From NCBI RefSeq assembly GCF_030409755.1, contig NZ_JAUFQE010000002.1, positions 1,364,001 through 1,428,000 of the forward strand: a stretch of 64,000 nucleotides of DNA, written 5' to 3'. The notes below the pieces were generated by a model. It ran no database searches. It was not told where the DNA came from and saw only the letters and a list, made by a program, of their open reading frames with translations. The position numbers and the translations under genes were made by a program. The DNA comes from Vibrio lentus. Lineage in GTDB: Bacteria; Pseudomonadota; Gammaproteobacteria; Enterobacterales; Vibrionaceae. This document shows, piece by piece, positions 17,262 to 28,206 of this stretch. Numbering within the stretch: position 1 is the first letter of the stretch; each line of letters begins with the position of its first letter.

Positions 17262-18739
17262 TGAGTACTGAAACTGAAAATCAAGCGCAACCGGAGGCGG
17301 CGGAAGGCTCACTGAGCTTCCTAGACCGTGCGATTGAAGCAACCACTCAAACACCCGCTGACACAACGAAAGAACTGTTTTCTGTACTAACAGAGCAAGC
17401 TCTTTCTGGCACAGTGACATGGGATAAGAACGTTACAAAGACCATTGAAAACGCAATCTCTGAAATTGACAAAAAGCTGTCTCAACAGTTGTCTGAAGTC
17501 ATGCAACAGAAAGATCTGCAAAAGCTTGAAGGTTCTTGGCGCGGTCTACAAAAACTGGTTAAAGAGAGCGAACTTGGCCGTGATCTGAAGATCAAAATGG
17601 TCGATTACACTCAAGAAGAGCTGCTTGATCAATTCGAAGATGCGCCTGCGATTGACCGCAGCCCACTATTCAATGCGGTTTACCAAGGTGAATTCGGTAC
17701 TGCTGGTGGTGAACCTTACGGTACATTCATTGGTGACTACGAGTTTAGCGCTAAAGATGAAGATGTTGCCCTACTTCGCTACATGGGTGAAGTTGCTGCA
17801 GCGTGTCACGCGCCATTCATTGCCGCTGCAAATGCTGAGATGTTTGAGTTTAACGACTTCCAAACCTTCTCTGAAGGCAAACCGGTAGCCGCTGGTTTCG
17901 ACTCTCCTGCTTACGCAGCATGGAACTCTTTCCGTGAGAGTGATGATGCACGTTACGTAACGCTAACGCTGCCTCGTACTCTGGCTCGTCTACCTTATGG
18001 TGACAAAGGTCTAAGTACGGATGTGTTCTCTTATGAAGAACTTGGCACTGATATGGATGGCAATCCTAAACCAACCAGCAATGACCAGTTGGTTTGGTCA
18101 AATGCAGCGTATGATCTGGGTCTGAAAATGACTCAAGCGTATACCGCTTCTGGCTGGTGTACTTCCATTCGTGGACTTGATAACGGTGGTAAGGTCGAGA
18201 ATCTTCCAAACCTAACTTACAAGTCTGAAGCTGGCGATCTACTTCAGCAGTGTCCAACAGAAGTTAACCTAACAGATGAGCGTGAGAAAGAGCTTTCAGA
18301 CCTTGGTTTCCTTCCTTTGGTTCACTACAAAAGCTCTAACTACGCAGTATTTATCGGTGGTCAAACAACTCAGAAGCCTAAAACCTTCACTGACCCAGAT
18401 GCAACAGCAAACGCTGCAATTTCTGCGCGCCTACCTTACATCATGGCGAGTAGCCGTATCGCCCACTACTTGAAAGTAATGGGTCGAGACAAATTAGGCT
18501 CGAATCTTGAAGCTCCGGATATCAAACGAGAGCTACAACTATGGATCGACCAATACACCAACGCTGGTGCAATTGGTAATGAGCAACGTGCAAAAACCCC
18601 TCTTTGTGAATCTCGCATTGAAGTGGTCGAGCAACCTGGTAAGCCCGGTGCCTACTCAGCAGTCGCTCATTTAAGACCTTGGTTACAACTTGAAGAACTG
18701 ACGACCTCAGTTCGAATGGTTGCGAAGATTCCAGGCTAA
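17261..18739 (+). CDS. tssC: T6SS sheath large subunit TssC
   Basis: A 492-residue TssC/VipB-family protein. KLEGSWRGLQKLVKESE, NAVYQGEFGTAGGEPYG and the C-terminal RPWLQLEELT segment are characteristic. With TssB it forms the cogwheel sheath that contracts to fire the Hcp tube and is then recycled by ClpV. It is directly coupled to tssB. A GC-rich hairpin follows the stop before the second tssC-like gene. Confidence 0.97.
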   Translation: MSTETENQAQPEAAEGSLSFLDRAIEATTQTPADTTKELFSVLTEQALSGTVTWDKNVTKTIENAISEIDKKLSQQLSEVMQQKDLQKLEGSWRGLQKLVKESELGRDLKIKMVDYTQEELLDQFEDAPAIDRSPLFNAVYQGEFGTAGGEPYGTFIGDYEFSAKDEDVALLRYMGEVAAACHAPFIAAANAEMFEFNDFQTFSEGKPVAAGFDSPAYAAWNSFRESDDARYVTLTLPRTLARLPYGDKGLSTDVFSYEELGTDMDGNPKPTSNDQLVWSNAAYDLGLKMTQAYTASGWCTSIRGLDNGGKVENLPNLTYKSEAGDLLQQCPTEVNLTDEREKELSDLGFLPLVHYKSSNYAVFIGGQTTQKPKTFTDPDATANAAISARLPYIMASSRIAHYLKVMGRDKLGSNLEAPDIKRELQLWIDQYTNAGAIGNEQRAKTPLCESRIEVVEQPGKPGAYSAVAHLRPWLQLEELTTSVRMVAKIPG

Positions 18740-18745
18740 TATGGA

Positions 18746-18776
18746 TTTGGCCGGAGCAATCCGGCCAAAAATTTTG
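18746..18776 (+). terminator. Hairpin after tssC, possible intra-operon attenuator
   Basis: TTTGGCCGG (18746-18754) and CCGGCCAAA (18761-18769) form a perfect 9-bp stem with a 6-nt loop, followed by AATTTTG. It lies exactly between tssC and the second tssC-like gene, whose ATG at 18778 has no visible ribosome site. The structure could cut transcription partly so that sheath genes are made in excess over baseplate genes. Confidence 0.6.
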
Positions 18777-18777
18777 T

Positions 18778-20172
18778 ATGAAGTTAAATACAGAATGGCA
18801 AAACAAATTCAACCAATTAGATGACACAGATAATACCTTTATGGAAGAGGCTTTATCTCTGTTATCTGAGCTAGACAAACACTCCTTAAGCTCTAAATCC
18901 TCACTAATTTCATTGATATCAACACTTATATCAACAATCGATACTAAGCTCAGTTTGCAGCTTGATGAAGTCTTACATGAACCAGAGTTTCAAAAGCTAG
19001 AGCGTAACTGGCTAAGCCTTCAACAACTTGTTTCCCTACCCGTCAGCTATCAAAGAGCTCATGTGAAGCTACTCGATATGAATTGGGCGGAGATCTCCAG
19101 TGACGTAAACCAAGCTTATTCAACCAAATCCAGCGACTTGTATAACAAGATAGGCAACAACGAATTGAATACCTTAGGTGGACACCCTTTTGGTTGCATC
19201 ACATTCAGTCACCCTATCTCGATGGACATCGATTTTGACGCTGATTACGACGATCTGTTTACCGTAGAACTGTTAGGTAAATTAGGCGAAGCGACACTCT
19301 GCCCTATGTTGTTTTCGCCAGTCTCCACGTTCTTTGGTGAAAGTGGCGCAGATTGGCTATCAGACATAGAACGTATCAACAAGATCCTTTCCGGCCCCGA
19401 CTTTAAAGCGTGGCAAGATTTACGCAGTAAACCAAGTTCTCGCTTTATCGGCATGGCGCTTCCTCAAGTGCGCCTTCGTGAGGCTTACCAAAACCGACGA
19501 GCAGGATTTATTTATAACGAGCAAGGCAAAGGCTGTTGGGGTTTAGCCAACATGGTGCTGGCAACCACGATCATGCGAGAGTTCCACCGTGTGAACTGGT
19601 TTGGTTTTTTGAAGTCTCGTTGGAACGATAAGCTTCAAGGCGCCGTCATCAACCTCCCTGCGAATCACTATTTCGATAGCCACCTGCAAAAGCCAGTAAC
19701 GGACATTAGCTTGTTCGGGCAACTGTCGAATTTCTACGCGCAGAGCGGCTTTATCCCATTAGCGAAGAGTCCTTTAACCGATAAGTTTTACTTCAATGGT
19801 AACAATTCGATTTGGCAATGCGGACAAAGTGACAACGACAAAGTACTGACCCAAATTCAAACCACACTGATGTCTTGCCGAATCGCGCACTACCTAAAAG
19901 TTCAAGTAAGAGAGATGATAGGTAGCTTCAACAACGCCACAGAATGTGAGTTGTTTTTAACACACTGGATAGAGAAGTTCTCAAGTAACGTTTCATTTGC
20001 CAATGAGGAAACCTTATCCAAATACCCACTCAGCTTCGCCAAAGTGAGCGTGACGGAATCGAGTTCTCAAGCTGGCAGCTTCGCTTGTACTCTGCGCATT
20101 GTTCCTCAATACCAGTTTGATTACTTCAGTGGCGAAGTGGTCCTAACTACCGACCTAAATGAGGTGGCGTAA
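18778..20172 (+). CDS. Second TssC-like protein
   Basis: The 464-residue product is a clear TssC paralogue: EFQKLERNWLSLQQLV matches the tssC segment EGSWRGLQKLV, and NTLGGHPFG matches GTAGGEPYG. It also keeps SCRIAHYLKVQVREMIGS near the C-terminus. It is much diverged from the preceding TssC and lacks that gene's strong codon bias. Some T6SS loci carry such a second TssC-like subunit; a role in the baseplate or sheath end is inference. No ribosome site is visible before the ATG. The stop overlaps the tssE start (TAATG). Confidence 0.88.
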   Translation: MKLNTEWQNKFNQLDDTDNTFMEEALSLLSELDKHSLSSKSSLISLISTLISTIDTKLSLQLDEVLHEPEFQKLERNWLSLQQLVSLPVSYQRAHVKLLDMNWAEISSDVNQAYSTKSSDLYNKIGNNELNTLGGHPFGCITFSHPISMDIDFDADYDDLFTVELLGKLGEATLCPMLFSPVSTFFGESGADWLSDIERINKILSGPDFKAWQDLRSKPSSRFIGMALPQVRLREAYQNRRAGFIYNEQGKGCWGLANMVLATTIMREFHRVNWFGFLKSRWNDKLQGAVINLPANHYFDSHLQKPVTDISLFGQLSNFYAQSGFIPLAKSPLTDKFYFNGNNSIWQCGQSDNDKVLTQIQTTLMSCRIAHYLKVQVREMIGSFNNATECELFLTHWIEKFSSNVSFANEETLSKYPLSFAKVSVTESSSQAGSFACTLRIVPQYQFDYFSGEVVLTTDLNEVA

Positions 20173-20594
20173 TGAGCTTTTGGACAACCTTTATTAGCGA
20201 TTCGAAGCCTTATAAGGATGCAGAGATTGAAGACATCAAGTTCCATCTCACCAAACTCCTAGAAGCTGAGGCATCACTGACAGACATTGACAACAGATTG
20301 GTCGAAGTAAACCGTTCCAACTTGAAGTTTGGTATCGAAGATATTCAGTTATTGAGTGCAACCTTAGAAAAGACTCAGCTTACCTTACGTATAGAAACAT
20401 GGATTAAGAGCTTTGAACCACGATTGCACGACATCTCCGTTGAGTTAGGAGAACGTAAAGAAGGCGATAACTCACTGTCGTTCAACATCATTGCCAAGGT
20501 AAAGACTAGCTATGGTGAACAGGACCTTATCTTTGATTCCAAAATCGCATTAAACGACTTAACGACCTCTTTAGAAGAAGATAACTATGACTGA
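20172..20594 (+). CDS. tssE: T6SS baseplate protein TssE
   Basis: A 140-residue gp25-like baseplate wedge protein. RSNLKFGIEDIQLLS and IETWIKSFEPRLHDISV follow the gp25/TssE pattern, including the conserved E-P-R. It overlaps the upstream tssC-like gene by one base and tssF by 8 bases, so it is translated as part of the baseplate block. Confidence 0.9.
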   Translation: MSFWTTFISDSKPYKDAEIEDIKFHLTKLLEAEASLTDIDNRLVEVNRSNLKFGIEDIQLLSATLEKTQLTLRIETWIKSFEPRLHDISVELGERKEGDNSLSFNIIAKVKTSYGEQDLIFDSKIALNDLTTSLEEDNYD

Positions 20595-22338
20595 ACCTAT
20601 TATGCGTTACTTCGAGCAGGAACTGGCCTTTGTGCGCCGTTCATTAGGACAGTTTGGTCAAGAATATCCGACGCACGCTGAAAAGCTCAATATTCATCAA
20701 GGTAAGATCGAAGACCCGAGCATGGCTCGTCTATTGGATGGCGTAGCACTATTAAACGCGAAGGTAGAAAAGAAACTATCAGAGCAGTTACCTGAGGTTA
20801 TTGAAGGCATTTTAAGTGTCCTCTATCCTTCTTATATTCAGACTGTGCCTAGTGTCGCTTATCTTGAATTAACTACCGAAGACGGCCCTGTTGAATCCAA
20901 CATATTGCCAAAAGGATCTTTGTTTTCGAGTACAAACACAAAAAATGAGTGCTTATTTAGAACCGTTGATGAACTTAAAATTGCCCCGTTTAACCTAGAC
21001 AACATCAAAGCTCTAAGCGCCCCATTTAGCTTCAACAGACCCAAATCGGCCAATCAAAGCTCTGCTGTTGTTCAAATATCACTGAGCACTGGGGACCCAG
21101 AAGTACATTTCAGCCATTTAGAACTGAATGACCTCGATTTCTTTGTCAAAGGGTTTGAAAACAACGCAGACTCACTAGTCGAACTTCTTCTCAATAACAC
21201 CTTGTCGATTTCGATTTCAGACAGTGAATGCGCTCGACACGTAACCGTTGATAGCCACCAGCTTAAGAACCGAATTAGCGACCTCGAGTTTAAGTTTCTA
21301 CCTGAACATGGAAATCAATTCACGGGTTACCAACTGATTAACGAGTTCTTCTTTTTCAAAGAGAAGCGACAATTCTTCAGGCTCAAGAATTTTGCCGAAT
21401 ACGCGAGACAATTTGACGAATCTGAAATCGTCATTAACTTATTCATGTCGTCATTGCCGTCTGAGTTTATCCGCTTATTCAATAAAGATGTCTTCAAGCT
21501 CAATGTGATGCCCGCGATTAACTTGTTCGAACAAACAGGCGAGCCGATCCCTTACGATCACAGAACCCTTTCTGTTCCAGTCAATGCCGACGCGCACAGT
21601 GACAACAATATCGAAATCATTGAAATTCAGAACGTTTACGAAATCACGCCCAATGGTGAGATACCTTTAGTCCCTCTTTTTAAAGAAAAATATTCACACA
21701 ACCAACAGTACGACTACTGGCAAAGCAAACACAATCACTTCGGTGAAATGAGCATTGCGATTTCGTTACCTGAAACACCAAATACTGAATTCAGTAAGCT
21801 ACTCGGTACTCGCTTACTGTGTACTAATGGCAAACAAGCTTGTGGTGTAAGTGGCACGTTAGAATGCCTAGAAAGCATCGACTTACCCGGTGAGTTTTCA
21901 CCTATTTATCCACCTTCAGCCCCCATTCCCAAAGAAGTTGACCAAAACATCCATTGGGAATTTATTAGTTTACTGAACACCAATTTTTCATCATTGGTGC
22001 AATCGAGCAACCCAGTCGCCGACCTAAAGCACATGTTGAGTTTGTGTAGTCGTGAACAGGTATCAAGCGCTGAAATTCAGATGATTCATTCCATTACGTT
22101 CAACTCCCAAGTGTCCGCTATTCGCGTGTTGGGCAAGAACGTGTTCTCTCCCGGAACCGAGATTGAACTGACACTCGATGCGACCTCCCCTTATTTGGCG
22201 TTTGCCGATGTGTTGAATCGCTTCTTCCAGCAATTTTGTAGCTTTGACCGATATATTCAACTCAAGATCCGTATTTACGGACGAGATGGTATCGTCAAAA
22301 AGTACCCTAAAATTCACGGTAGTCAGTTGTGTCTATAA
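20587..22338 (+). CDS. tssF: T6SS baseplate protein TssF
   Basis: A 583-residue TssF/VasA protein, near the usual length, with the typical start MRYFEQELAFVRRSLGQFGQ then EYP and the segment PEVIEGILSVLYPSYIQTVP. It forms the baseplate wedge with TssE, TssG and TssK. The end (YPKIHGSQLCL) corresponds to the family's conserved terminal Gly-Ser segment, so the protein appears complete. Confidence 0.94.
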   Translation: MTEPIMRYFEQELAFVRRSLGQFGQEYPTHAEKLNIHQGKIEDPSMARLLDGVALLNAKVEKKLSEQLPEVIEGILSVLYPSYIQTVPSVAYLELTTEDGPVESNILPKGSLFSSTNTKNECLFRTVDELKIAPFNLDNIKALSAPFSFNRPKSANQSSAVVQISLSTGDPEVHFSHLELNDLDFFVKGFENNADSLVELLLNNTLSISISDSECARHVTVDSHQLKNRISDLEFKFLPEHGNQFTGYQLINEFFFFKEKRQFFRLKNFAEYARQFDESEIVINLFMSSLPSEFIRLFNKDVFKLNVMPAINLFEQTGEPIPYDHRTLSVPVNADAHSDNNIEIIEIQNVYEITPNGEIPLVPLFKEKYSHNQQYDYWQSKHNHFGEMSIAISLPETPNTEFSKLLGTRLLCTNGKQACGVSGTLECLESIDLPGEFSPIYPPSAPIPKEVDQNIHWEFISLLNTNFSSLVQSSNPVADLKHMLSLCSREQVSSAEIQMIHSITFNSQVSAIRVLGKNVFSPGTEIELTLDATSPYLAFADVLNRFFQQFCSFDRYIQLKIRIYGRDGIVKKYPKIHGSQLCL

Positions 22339-22402
22339 CGCAGCGAATATCGGTAATACCGCCAGCGGTACATAGCCAAAGCGATGGTCATAGGGAGATG
22401 AT

Positions 22403-23335
22403 ATGAAGAACTTCATCGAAGATTTAGCAACTCAACCTGAGAAATACGACTTCTCACAGGCGATGAGGTTGTTGGAGCAACTTCAGTCCCAAAGTACCGC
22501 GCCGTTACAGATTCAATTGAAATCTGAGGCAATGCCGACGGGCAATCCTCAGGAGATTCAATATTTCTCGTTAAAGGGAAATAAGGCCAAGCTCAGACTA
22601 GCGAAGCAAGCGCTCTCTGGCGTTAAAGGCGTGATACCGAATTATATTTACGAAGAGCTATTAGCGGCGATACACAACGAAGATCATTCTCTGCAAGATT
22701 TTCTGGACGTGTTCAATCAAAGACACTTCGAAATTACCTATCGAACCAATGCACGACGTTGGTTGCTCGTTGAAAGCGAACAAAACCCGAAGAAAACTGC
22801 GTTATTGAATCATTTAGCAGCGCTAGGGAAAGAACACAAAGAGTACCTTCAATACTCTTTGCTACTGAGCCAACAAAGCCGCAGCCTTACAACTTTGAAA
22901 AAGATCCTAAATGACTTTTTCCCTTATTCGATAGAAGTTGAGTGTAAAGCCTTTGAACGACGTCTTTTACCTGCAGATTCATTGACTCGAATCGGTACTG
23001 ACCGTGATTTCAACAGTCGCTTAGGACAAGGTTTTTTAGTTGGAAGAACCTGCCTAGCCCACTTTAATAATTTGAATATTTTCGTTACTCCGGAAAACCG
23101 ACAGGAGTTTCTAGAAATTCAACAAGATGATCAATTTGCCAAAGCCGTGTTGTCTTTGACTCAGCATTACCTAAAAGACAGTACGCCCATTGCCATTTAC
23201 CTGAACGTTAAGCGTTCATATTTAACCAGACCCCGTTTATCAAGCAACGTTTCTATTGCCGCTCGTTTAGGTGAGATTGACTACCTAGCACCTGAACGTA
23301 ACCCCAATGAAACCGTAAAGATTTTGCTTTTGTAG
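22403..23335 (+). CDS. tssG: T6SS baseplate protein TssG
   Basis: A 310-residue TssG/VasB protein: KYDFSQAMRLLEQL near the N-terminus and LTRIGTDRDFNSRLGQGFLV near residues 195-215 are family hallmarks. It completes the TssEFG wedge. A GGGAGATG ribosome site precedes the ATG, 64 nt after tssF. Confidence 0.93.
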   Translation: MKNFIEDLATQPEKYDFSQAMRLLEQLQSQSTAPLQIQLKSEAMPTGNPQEIQYFSLKGNKAKLRLAKQALSGVKGVIPNYIYEELLAAIHNEDHSLQDFLDVFNQRHFEITYRTNARRWLLVESEQNPKKTALLNHLAALGKEHKEYLQYSLLLSQQSRSLTTLKKILNDFFPYSIEVECKAFERRLLPADSLTRIGTDRDFNSRLGQGFLVGRTCLAHFNNLNIFVTPENRQEFLEIQQDDQFAKAVLSLTQHYLKDSTPIAIYLNVKRSYLTRPRLSSNVSIAARLGEIDYLAPERNPNETVKILLL

Positions 23336-23381
23336 TTCGTAATACGGAATGTATAGATTATAGAGATACAAGGAATTGACT

Positions 23382-25994
23382 ATGACACAAGTAACTCTCA
23401 CTAACTTAGTAGGAAAGCTATCTCCCGAGCTAAAGCAAGCGCTGGAAGCGTCGGCGGGCGCGGCGATGAACCAAGGTGTTGGAGCGATAGAAACAGAACA
23501 CTGGATTCTTCAACTCATCTCGCAGAAAGACGCAAAACTCATGGCGCTGTGCGAATCTCAAAAGCTTTCATTAGACGCACTAGTTAATGAACTGACCAAG
23601 AAAATCTCTATGTTGCCTAAAGGTAATGAAGGTCAGCCAACATTAAGCCACAGCTTAACTGAGTTGATCAAAGATGCTTGGATGATTGCATCTGTAAACT
23701 ACGGCCACGGCGAGATTGTCAGCTTGCACCTTATTCAAGCGCTGATGCAACAAAACGTGCTCGGTGTGAGTACCCTGCAGCTTGAAACATTAAACAGTGT
23801 GTCATTAGAATCTCTGCAAGGTCTGATCAAGAAAACCCCTATTGCACGCAACTCTGCCACGCCTTCAGCTAATGGAACTGTCGACACGACACCCGCAGGC
23901 AACGACGCATTAAGCAAATACACCGTCAACCTGACTCAACAAGCGATTGATGGGAATATCGACCCAATTTCTGGCCGTAATGCCGAAGTAAGAAAAGCGA
24001 TTGATATCTTATGCCGTAAACGCCAAAACAACCCGATTATGGTAGGTGAACCTGGCGTGGGTAAAACCGCAGTTGTCGAAGGCTTAGCGCTAAGAATCGC
24101 GGCGGATGAAGTCCCGAGTGCGTTACAAGGTGTACAAATTCACTCACTAGATCTTGGGTTACTGCAAGCTGGAGCTAGCGTTAAAGGCGAGTTTGAAAAC
24201 CGCCTCAAAGACGTCATCAATGAAGTGAAAAGCTCTGAAGTTCCCATCATTGTTTTCATCGATGAAGCTCATACTCTCATTGGTGCAGGCGGTGCTGCCG
24301 GACAAAACGATGCGGCCAACCTTCTCAAACCAGCGCTAGCACGTGGTGAATTCAAAACCATTGCAGCGACAACTTGGGCGGAATATAAAAAGTACTTCGA
24401 AAAAGACCCGGCTCTAACACGTCGATTCCAAGTCGTAACCATTGAAGAACCTAACGCTGAAGATGCAATGCAAATGCTGCGTGGCGTAGCCGCTTCATTG
24501 CAAGCTCACCATGGTGCGTTTATCGCAGAATCAGCAATAGAAGCAGCGGTTAACCTATCCATCCGTTACCTACCAAGTCGTCAACTACCAGACAAAGCAA
24601 TCAGCCTGCTCGATACCGCCAGTGCACGAATCGCACTGACACAAGGTGCGAAGCCTGAGGTATTGGAAACGCTAGAGCAAACCATTCGCTATCAAGAAAA
24701 CGAGAAGTCGGCGCTTGAGAAAGAGGATGCCCTATTCTCGAACAGTGCTGAGTTAATCAAAGAGCTCACTCTATCTATTGAAGAAAACCAAAAGGCATTA
24801 GCTGCTTATTACACGCGTTGGGAAAAAGAGATTGAGTTAGTCGACCAAGTCAAATCTGTTCAACAAGAGATAACCGAAGAACAAGAGCAAAATGCGGTTG
24901 ATTCCAACAAACAGAAGCAACTCGATACTCTAAGAACTGAATTAGCGGGTCTTCAAGGGGAAGAACCTCTTGTTTATGCCATGGTCGACGACAACACCAT
25001 TGCTCAAGTCATTGCCAATTGGACAGGTATCCCTGTGGGCAACATGATGAGTGATGAAATCGCTAAGCTGCTTACCTTGGAAGACGAACTTAATACTCGA
25101 GTAATTGGCCAAGATGTTGCGAAGAATGAGCTAGCAAAAGCGATTCGCATCTCCCGTGCTGGTTTAACCGATAATCGTAAACCTATTGGTGTGTTCTTGA
25201 TGTGTGGCCCGAGTGGTGTGGGTAAAACCGAAACCGCCATGGCGCTTGCGGAGCAACTGTACGGAGGTAGTAACGACCTTACCGTGATTAACATGACCGA
25301 GTTCAAAGAAGAACATAAGATCTCTATGTTACTCGGCTCGCCTGCCGGTTATGTCGGCTTTGGTGAAGGAGGTGTGTTGACGGAAGCTATTCGACGCAAT
25401 CCTTACTCAGTGCTTCTATTGGATGAGATGGAGAAAGCACACCCTGGCGTGCATGACTTGTTCTATCAAATCTTCGATAAAGGCCATATCAAAGACAGTG
25501 AAGGTCGCACCGTCGATTTCAAAAACACCATCATCATTATGACGTCGAACGCAGCCGACCAAGCTATCTGTGATGTATGCGCTAAAACCACAGACCGTAT
25601 CGACAACGATGAGTTACTTGAAGCAATTCGTCCAGATCTGCAGCAATACTTTAAGCCAGCTTTCTTAGGCCGAACCACTATTGTTCCTTACTACCCACTT
25701 AATGACGAAGAGCTCGCGAAGATCACAGAGATCTCGCTCAATCGCATCAAGAAGAAACTTGCGGAGCAATATCAGGCTTCGTTCACTTGGGATGCGGATT
25801 TCATTCAGTTCGTGGTTGACCGTAATACCGACCCAACGACAGGTGGCCGTGCTGTTGAACAAATCATTAATCGTTCATTGATGCCGAGATTGGCTGAAGA
25901 ATGTATTGGTCGACTCAGCCGTAGCGAACCAATTACTCAAGTGACTGTTAGCGCGACCAACAATAGTGCCGACTTCGATTTATCTATTAAGTAG
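23382..25994 (+). CDS. clpV: T6SS sheath-recycling AAA+ ATPase ClpV (TssH)
   Basis: An 870-residue class I Clp/Hsp100 ATPase. It has an N-terminal Clp_N region (about 1-150), a first AAA+ domain with Walker A GEPGVGKT near residue 221 and Walker B VFIDEAHT near 290, and a coiled middle domain (about 410-520). A second AAA+ domain follows, with GPSGVGKTE near 608, then a D2-small C-terminus. It disassembles the contracted TssBC sheath. The ATG at 23382 has AAGGA upstream; an in-frame TTG at 23376 is ignored. The T6SS context distinguishes it from ClpB. Confidence 0.96.
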   Translation: MTQVTLTNLVGKLSPELKQALEASAGAAMNQGVGAIETEHWILQLISQKDAKLMALCESQKLSLDALVNELTKKISMLPKGNEGQPTLSHSLTELIKDAWMIASVNYGHGEIVSLHLIQALMQQNVLGVSTLQLETLNSVSLESLQGLIKKTPIARNSATPSANGTVDTTPAGNDALSKYTVNLTQQAIDGNIDPISGRNAEVRKAIDILCRKRQNNPIMVGEPGVGKTAVVEGLALRIAADEVPSALQGVQIHSLDLGLLQAGASVKGEFENRLKDVINEVKSSEVPIIVFIDEAHTLIGAGGAAGQNDAANLLKPALARGEFKTIAATTWAEYKKYFEKDPALTRRFQVVTIEEPNAEDAMQMLRGVAASLQAHHGAFIAESAIEAAVNLSIRYLPSRQLPDKAISLLDTASARIALTQGAKPEVLETLEQTIRYQENEKSALEKEDALFSNSAELIKELTLSIEENQKALAAYYTRWEKEIELVDQVKSVQQEITEEQEQNAVDSNKQKQLDTLRTELAGLQGEEPLVYAMVDDNTIAQVIANWTGIPVGNMMSDEIAKLLTLEDELNTRVIGQDVAKNELAKAIRISRAGLTDNRKPIGVFLMCGPSGVGKTETAMALAEQLYGGSNDLTVINMTEFKEEHKISMLLGSPAGYVGFGEGGVLTEAIRRNPYSVLLLDEMEKAHPGVHDLFYQIFDKGHIKDSEGRTVDFKNTIIIMTSNAADQAICDVCAKTTDRIDNDELLEAIRPDLQQYFKPAFLGRTTIVPYYPLNDEELAKITEISLNRIKKKLAEQYQASFTWDADFIQFVVDRNTDPTTGGRAVEQIINRSLMPRLAEECIGRLSRSEPITQVTVSATNNSADFDLSIK

Positions 25995-28206
25995 GTCTTA
26001 ACTAATGAACAGCAAAGCCAGCCAAACCTTGACCAAACCTTCATTACTTAACCTGTCTCTTCGGGTTAAGTTGATGTTGGCGATCATGGCGGTTTTGCTG
26101 TTTTCCATCACTTTAAATGCTACGTTAAACTATTTCAATTTCGAGAAAAGACTCACTGAAACCTCAGATTCTATCTATGAGATTGTGTTGGAAGAAACAC
26201 ATAACGATATCAACCAAGCCATCAGTTTGGGCTTACCTCTCTCGGCGATATCCAACATCCAAAGTATGCTGGACCGTCGTTTAAAAATCGTTGACGGTAT
26301 TACCGCCTTGGTGGTCGTCTCTAGTTCTGGCGAACGACTATTTAGTACTGGAGAGGGAAATCAAGAAGATGACCGTCAGCTATCGCTCGACATCACTAAC
26401 TCCTTTGGTTTAGTCGAAGGCCAAGTAAAGCTCTACTATTCCACAACGCTATTAGAGCAACAGAAAACCTTCTTGCTCAAGCTCCAGTTCCTCTATTCGG
26501 CAATTTGGATACTACTCTCTTGTCTAATTGCCTTTATCGCCTTGAAGTACCTATTGGAAGGTATTGTAGGCCGAGTAAAAGGCGCAACTGCAATATTTGA
26601 ATCAGCTACCGATTCGGATGAATTGCTACCAACGATTACCCAAGCTCACAAGGCGCTGCAATCATCGAACTCATTGTCTAAGTTTGAGAAGTTAAAAAAT
26701 AAGCACTTTCCTGTTTTCATTATCTCACTTGCTATCCTTCTAACGATCATTGCTAACCTTGGGGTTTCGTATCAATCGCTAGACAAGTTTTCACAGATTT
26801 ACGAGGTTAAGCTCGAACAAAAGTCCAACCTGATTGGCGACTCGTTAAATCAGATGATTAAAGGGTTACTCGACAAAGGCGTTCCTGACGACAAACTGCA
26901 CGGCTTAGAAGATGAATTTGCTTTCTTCGTTGATCACCATAGCGAAATTCTCTCGATTAACTTTGAAGGACAGTCAGGCTCTTCCTATCGCTACCCAGAA
27001 GAACAAGTTGTGCACCCTTCTATTCGAGAATCGACGTTCTCACTCAACAACAGTCATACGATTCAATTGAACGTCACCACCGATAATAATTTGATCATCA
27101 ACCTACTCAAAGAAAGCGTCATGGACATGATTACTGTCTTGGTCGCCTCTTGCCTTGTGGTGGCCGAAATCATTCTGTTCATGTGCAATTTCATGATCAT
27201 TTCGCCTTGGAACCAAGTAAAGAAAGTGTTCATGTTGGTGAATCGCGACATTGTGAATCATTTGGCGAAGATCTCTACCCGCGATGAAATTGGCAAACTG
27301 CTTAACCTCACCAACCAAGCCATTACTAAGCTCAACCCAAATCAGCCATCTCAAGATATCGACAAACAAGACTTTCGATTCATTCGCTTACCCCTATTCT
27401 TATTGGTGTTCTCAGAAGCGTCTTCGTTGGCCTTTTTCCCTAGATTCGTCTCTTCATTAGAAAACACAACCGGTTGGATACCTGAAAACCTAGTCACTAG
27501 CTTACCCATCTCCCTATTCATGCTTTGCTGGGCCATCTCGCTGCCGTTTGCTGGTTATTGGTCAGACAAAGTAGGTAGAAGACATTCGTTAATGACTGGG
27601 GGACTAATCACTTGTATTGGCTTAGTCGCGACGGCTTTCATTCACTCTTTAGAATTTTTGCTGATAGCGCGTGCTTTCACGGCTGTCGGCTACGGTATCG
27701 TTTTCATTTCGGCGCAAGGCTATGTTTCAGATACCACCAATGACTCTAATCGCACCAAAGGCATGGCGACTTTCTTGTCATCATTCTTCTCTGGCTCTTT
27801 ATGTGGTGCCGCTATCGGAGGAATCTTAGCGGAGAAACTTGGGTACTCAGAAACGTTTATGCTTGCAGGATTATTGGCAACACTCAGTGTGTTACTTGTG
27901 TATGTGTTTTTTGAAAAATCAAACACCGGAAACTCAAGCAAGCCCGTCAAACTAAAAGATTTCAAGCTGCTGTTAAGTAACAAGTACTTTGCCTTGATCA
28001 CGATATTCAGTGCCATACCTGCGAAGATCGTACTCACCGGTTTCCTTTACTACATCTGCCCTGTTTATCTGCAATTTCTTGGTGAAAGTAGCTCTGTTTC
28101 TGGGCGTGTGATTATGGCTTATGGCCTCGCGATCATTCTAATTTCACCATTGAGTGCCATTTTGGTCGATAAGCTTAAAAACAAAATGGCCTTTATTTTT
28201 ATTGGC

